DNA of 64,000 nt from Ctena decussata. Lineage: Eukaryota > Mollusca > Bivalvia > Lucinida > Lucinidae. Position numbers and translations under genes: made by a program. Positions 41,301 to 47,300 of this stretch are shown here, piece after piece. The stretch lies in contig OZ022505.1 of assembly GCA_963989385.1 (NCBI GenBank), positions 60,887,737-60,951,736 of the forward strand, written 5' to 3'. A model generated the notes under the pieces. That model was given only the letters and a program-made list of their open reading frames with translations. It ran no database searches and had not been told where the DNA came from. Numbering within the stretch: the first letter of the stretch is position 1; each line of letters opens with the position of its first letter.

Positions 41301-44300
41301 TGTTGTTTTCTCTGGTAACGTAAAATATACAATAGTCTTACAAAAGTAAGTATACGCTGCCAGCAAATATCTACATTAGCTTTGATGCAGAACTGTATTT
41401 GGCTTAAGCCTTTAAACTTCAGGTTACTGTTCTGCTTTATAGTTTTTCAGTGTGCACGTAAAAGCTATAACAAATCATGTCAATAAACAAGGTGGAACCC
41501 CAGTTTGCATTGTTGATTGCTGATTATTTTATAGTTTTAAACTAAACACGTCAAAGCCGCTTAGCTTTTAATGGTATCAAACTGATTGCATATCATTTTA
41601 TTCTAGCCCTATATGCAAAATCAATGCTGGCTTTTAATAGCTGCGGCTTTATCTTTTCTGGAGTATTTTTTATTTTATTTATTTATTATTTTTTTTTATT
41701 ATTTTTTTTTATTTTTTTGGGGGGGGATTTTTCAGCTGTATATAACAAAATTTCAGGTATGTTACTGTGTTTAGAACTCAAATGTACAATTTGTTAAAGA
41801 AACAAACTGGGCAATGTCATTATGAAATACTTTTATTTTTGATATGATAACAAAGTAAACAGCAAAACCCGTTTTACATGTGCAGAATATGCCAATGCCC
41901 TTAACATTACAATTAGAAGTATTCTGTGTTTAATCACGTATAAAACACACCTCATGAATCCCTTAAAGTAATAATTGAGAGAAATATTGATAGGTCCAAG
42001 TACACAATATATCATAAGAACACCCAGACTTATATGTGTTATTATACGCCCGTTTTGAAAAAACGGACGTATTATGTCATGGCGCTGTCCGTCCGTCCGT
42101 CCGGCTGTCCGTCTGTCCGTCCGTCCGTAAACATTCTTGTGCGCGCCATAACTCATTAACTGTTTGGGATATATTCATGATATTTGGTAGGAATATGTAT
42201 TAGGTTGGGGGAACGTGTCGCGTACAGAAGTGGTTGCTCCCCCTTCCTTAGTTTCCAAGTTATGCCCCTTTGATTAATTTTTTCCCTGGAAGTCTTGTGC
42301 GCGCCATAACTAGATAACCGTTTGGGATAACTTAATGAAACTTCATAGCAATGTGTATGAAGACCCAAGGATGTGTCGCGTACAACAATGGCTGCTCTCC
42401 CTTTCTTCATTTTTGAGTTACATCCCTTTCATTAGTTCTTGTTGACTATTTTTGTGTATACTAACTTTGTGCATACCTTAACTTGGTAACCGTTTGGAAT
42501 ATCATGATGAAACTTTATAACAATGTGCATGATCACAAGACAGTGTGTCGCATATAAGAATGGTTGCTCCCCCTTTGTCAATTTTGGAGTAACCTCCCTT
42601 TGATTAGTATATTTTAGGCGTTTCTCATTCACTCCATATCTCCTTAAATTTTTGAAATATTAGAATGAAACTTTGTAGGTGTATAATAATGAGGCAATGT
42701 ATCCTGAGCAAGAACCACAACTCTGGCTTACTTACTGAATTACCTGCCCTTGCATACATATCCTGTTTACTCTGTAACATTTCAACTGTTTAAAATATTG
42801 TAGTGATGCCAAGGGAATGTAATACAACCAAGATGGGTATATCTAGTATATTTAGTTTATCTCCGTTGACTTGATATATAATGCTGAATTCATTTATTAT
42901 AGAGTGGTTGCCTCTGTTTGTCTGTCTGTCTATCCGTTTGTAAACAGTCTTGTTCATTCTGTAACTCCTTTATGACATTTAAACGGGCGTATTATGCGCC
43001 GCTTGCGAAGCCTTTGTTTTTTAATGTGACAGTGGTAAAAAACTGATTAAAGGTATTATAATAAAATATTTTAAATATTAATGTTATTTACGTTACTACT
43101 AGTAATAGTTTATCATGGAAAATAAACCGGAATGAATTTTTCTCTTATATTAAAAGATTCTTTTATGAAGAAACTGATACCAAAGAAAATAAAATGATTC
43201 TATCTTTAAATTATATGATTTTAACAAAAGTAGCCCTAGGTAACGTATATAATCGATCATTATGGACGACTAAAATGCATTCAAAATATTGTTGAACTGC
43301 TCCTTGCTGTTTAAATAGGCTGGCATATTCAATATTACCGTTTACTGTTGTTTTCCATTCAAATAGTGTAGTTCAAGCGCTTGAATTATACGAAAAGTGA
43401 TAACTGTAATATGGAACATTCATAAGGGGTTACTGTGTTCAACATCCTATTTCTCCCAAAGTATACAAGATAGGATAATAATTTTTGCAGATCTGAAAAG
43501 ATCAATAAATTTTCTTTAACATATGAACAAACATTTGTTTGAGATTTCAGAGACTCATAGGTAAATACTTATGGCCATAAGTTTTGATCTTCTTATTTCT
43601 AGAGTGTCTTGCCTGTGACTAACAGAAGAGACATAGGTATTACTTTTCCAATGTGTTCAGTGTTGCTGACGTAAAGTTTTGTCAAGTACGCATGAATTGA
43701 TTGAATTCTGGTTGAGCTCTGTTTTGTGACAAGGCTCAAATGGGTGAGACACCCCCTTCCATTGAATTCTCCTTGACTTATTTCTCCATTTACTTATTTC
43801 ACTCTTTATTTCTAGAATGGCTCAGCTACTCAGCAAATTCCGTATTGACTACCAAGATATAAAGACCATCACGGATATCGGTAAACTACCATCTGAAGAA
43901 AGGTATGGAACTACAAAAAGCTTGAACACTTTAAACGCTAAAAATGAAAACAGATGAATTTGCAAGCAGCGTAGATCCAGATGAGCCACCTCTCCTGGTT
44001 CTACACTGTTTGCCCTCTGGTCTTCGAATTCTCAGTATGATATAGTTTCGACAAAACAGTTTTTTGAAATTGTGCAGACATAAATGTTGTAATCTGCTTT
44101 AAGCTCTATAAAGGTTAAGGTGAAAATGTTTTCTTTTAGAGAGAGCAACTCTGTCATTTTCCTTTTTTGCCTTCTCAGGCCAACTCTTGACAGAGAGAAT
44201 TTGCTCCCCTGGAGCAAATACTCTTTTGAACCACCTCATCTGGATGCACTGTTTGCAAATTCAACTGTTTTCATTTTTGGCACTGTTTAAAAATGTTAAA

Positions 44301-47300
44301 TATGCACATGTAATTTACATATGGCATATAGAGTCAGGGAAAGCTAGATGTGTATCCATTTGCTTTTACTTTTGGTCTGAATAGGATGTCTCCCAGATAT
44401 TATGATGTGTGCAGCAGAAGATATTGATGTTATTAGAGCATAATTAGGGCCCTGCCGGACGAAGTCTGCGGAGGCCCTATAGTAATCACCTTGTCCGTCC
44501 GTCTGTCTGTCTGTCCGTCATCATTTCATGTCCGCTCAATAACTCTGAAACCGTCAGAGATATTTTCACGAGACTTGGTACAAATGTAAAGCATCATTAG
44601 ACGATGTGCAGAGAACAAGAACCATAACTCTGTCTACATTTTTACTGAATTATGCCCCTTTGTAATTTTGAGTACAGAAATTGTGTCCGCTTCATTACTC
44701 TGAAACTATCAGAGATATTTTCACGAGACTTGGTACAAATGTAAAGCATCATCAGACGATGTGCAGAGAACAAGAACCATAACTCTGCATACATTTTTTA
44801 CTGAATTATGCCCCTTTGTAATTTTGAGTACAGAAATCGTGTCCGCTTCATAACTCTGAAATTATTAGAAATATTTTCACGAGACTTGGTACAAATGTAA
44901 AGCATCATCAGGCGATGTGCAGAGAACAAGAATCATAACTCTGCCTACATTATTTACTGAATTATTCCCCTTTGTAATTTTGAGTACAGAAATCGTGTCC
45001 ACTTCATAACTCTGAAACTATTAGAGTTATTTTCATAAGACTTGGTACAAATGTAAGGCATTATCAGACGATGTGCAGAGAATAAGAACCTTAACTCTGC
45101 CTACATTTTTTACTGGATTATGCCCCTGTGTAATTTTGAGTACAGAAATTGTGTCCGCTTTATAACTCTGAAACCGTTAAAGATATGTTCACGAGACTTA
45201 GTACAATGTAAAGCATCAACAGGCAATGTGCACAGAACAAGAACCATAACTCTGCCTACATTATTTACTGAATTATGCCCCTTTGTAATTTTGAGTACAG
45301 AAATTGTGTCCTCTTCATAACTCTTAAATTATTGGAGATATTTTCAAGAGACTTGGTACAAATGTAAAGCATCATCAGGCAATATGCAGAGAAAGGAACC
45401 ATAACTTTGTCTACATTATTTACTGAATTATGCCCCTTTGAAATTTTGAGGGCAGAAATTGTGTCTGCTCCATAACTCCGAAACCGTTAAAGATATTTTC
45501 ACGAGACTTGGTACAAATGTAAAGCATCATCAGACCATGTGCAGAGAACAAGAACCATAATTCTGCTAACATTTGTTACTGAATTATGCCCATTTGTACT
45601 TTTGAGTACAGAAATTGTGTCCGCTCTTTAACTCTGAAACCGTTAGAGATATTTGCACATGACTGGGTACAGATGTAAAGCATCATGAGATGATGTGCAG
45701 AGAACAAGAATCCTAACTCTGCCTGCATTTGTTACTGAATTATGCCCCTTTGTAATTTTGAATATAGAAATCATGTACGCTGTATAGCTTTAAAAGCATC
45801 AAAGATATTTTCATAGAACATGTACATAATATAAAGCATCAACACTGAGCAGAGAATAAGAACTAACTTCATCTACATTTTTTTATGGAATTATTCCCCT
45901 TTGTAGTTTACAGTCTGGAAAACGTGTTTGCTCTCTAGTTTTACAATTGTTGAAGATATTTAAAGGCAGGGCCCTATTAGTTACCATGTTTCTAGTTTAA
46001 CAATGTATTAATGCTTACAAATCACTCACAAACTGAATTAAAACCAGTGTGCTTTATAATAAATTTTTTTTTGAGTGATTTGCTGGTCATTTACACATTA
46101 ATAAATTCCACAAAAATAAGTTTCATTTCTTAAACATCCCATTTGGTCTGGTATATCTTAAATTTCTCAGCTATATTAACATTCTTAGAAACTGTTGTGA
46201 TGAAAATAGCTGCAAGTAGTTCAAAGATTCCAGTTCAGAGGATTTATCGGGGTATTTAAGCAGTTTTTCACTCTTTTTTGACCAGTCAAATTACTCTAGG
46301 TTAGCATTAGATTGTGGAGTAAATTACTCATGAAAAGATCATATCTAACTATTGAAAATGTTACATCAAGCCATTTTGTTGTGATGTCCATAGTCATGGG
46401 CATAGTCCATAAATAGCAAAGACAGAAGACAAACTCACAGTTCACTAATGCTTCATTTCTCTCTTAACCCTATATTACACTTAGAAGGGACAAAACTCTA
46501 TGGAGTTTTTGGGCATTCTGAGTGCAATAGGGTTAATTTATTTTTCACTCAGTCAAGAGGAATTTAAGGAGAGGTTGAAAGGTCGGATCGTAGATGAAGA
46601 AAATGGAGAGACGCATGAAGAGTTTCCATGGAAAACCACAGAAGATGAAATGTTACTGCTAAAGGAAAAGGTAAAGATTCCTCTACTTGAATGAAAAAAA
46701 AAATGCCATCTTTAGGCTTTAGGTTAGTACAAGGTACAAGTAAATCTAATGGTGGTTCTTCCACATATGAGCAGCAACACAAAAAAAACAACGAAGTGGC
46801 ATGTATGCTCAGCGAAGACAGATTAGCCTGGGCATCTGCCCAGTCTGATCAAAGTCTTTGCTACTTGCATAGAGGTAGCTTAGACCCTTAGCTACCCTTT
46901 CAGCACACAGCAAAGACTTTGATCAGACTGGGTGGATGCCCAGGCTAATCTGAGTCTTTGCTGGGGGCACATACCACTATGTTGGTTTTGTCATGTCGTG
47001 GCTCATATCATATTTTAACACAAAGAAAATAGTAGTAGTTCCAAGTTCTTAGTTAAAGAGATTTTCTGTTGCATTTAAGGTGCTTTCCATTCATACTCTT
47101 CATCAATCAAATTGAGCTAAATTTGCATTAGTAAGTTTTATTGGAAATACTGTAAAACACTTATATTTGGCGGTCACTTTATTTTGGCGATATTGGCGGA
47201 AAAGAAGAAAATCGCCAAATTAAAATGCCGCCAATATAAACTGATGATGGTGAAAGAGGAAAACTGTTTCACATATGATTTATTCCCATATCCATAATAT

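Noticed and set aside
46560..46560. Alternative acceptor AAGAG for exon 10
   Set aside because: It would break the frame with the preceding phase-2 exon and lacks a pyrimidine tract, unlike the TTTTTCACTCAG site.
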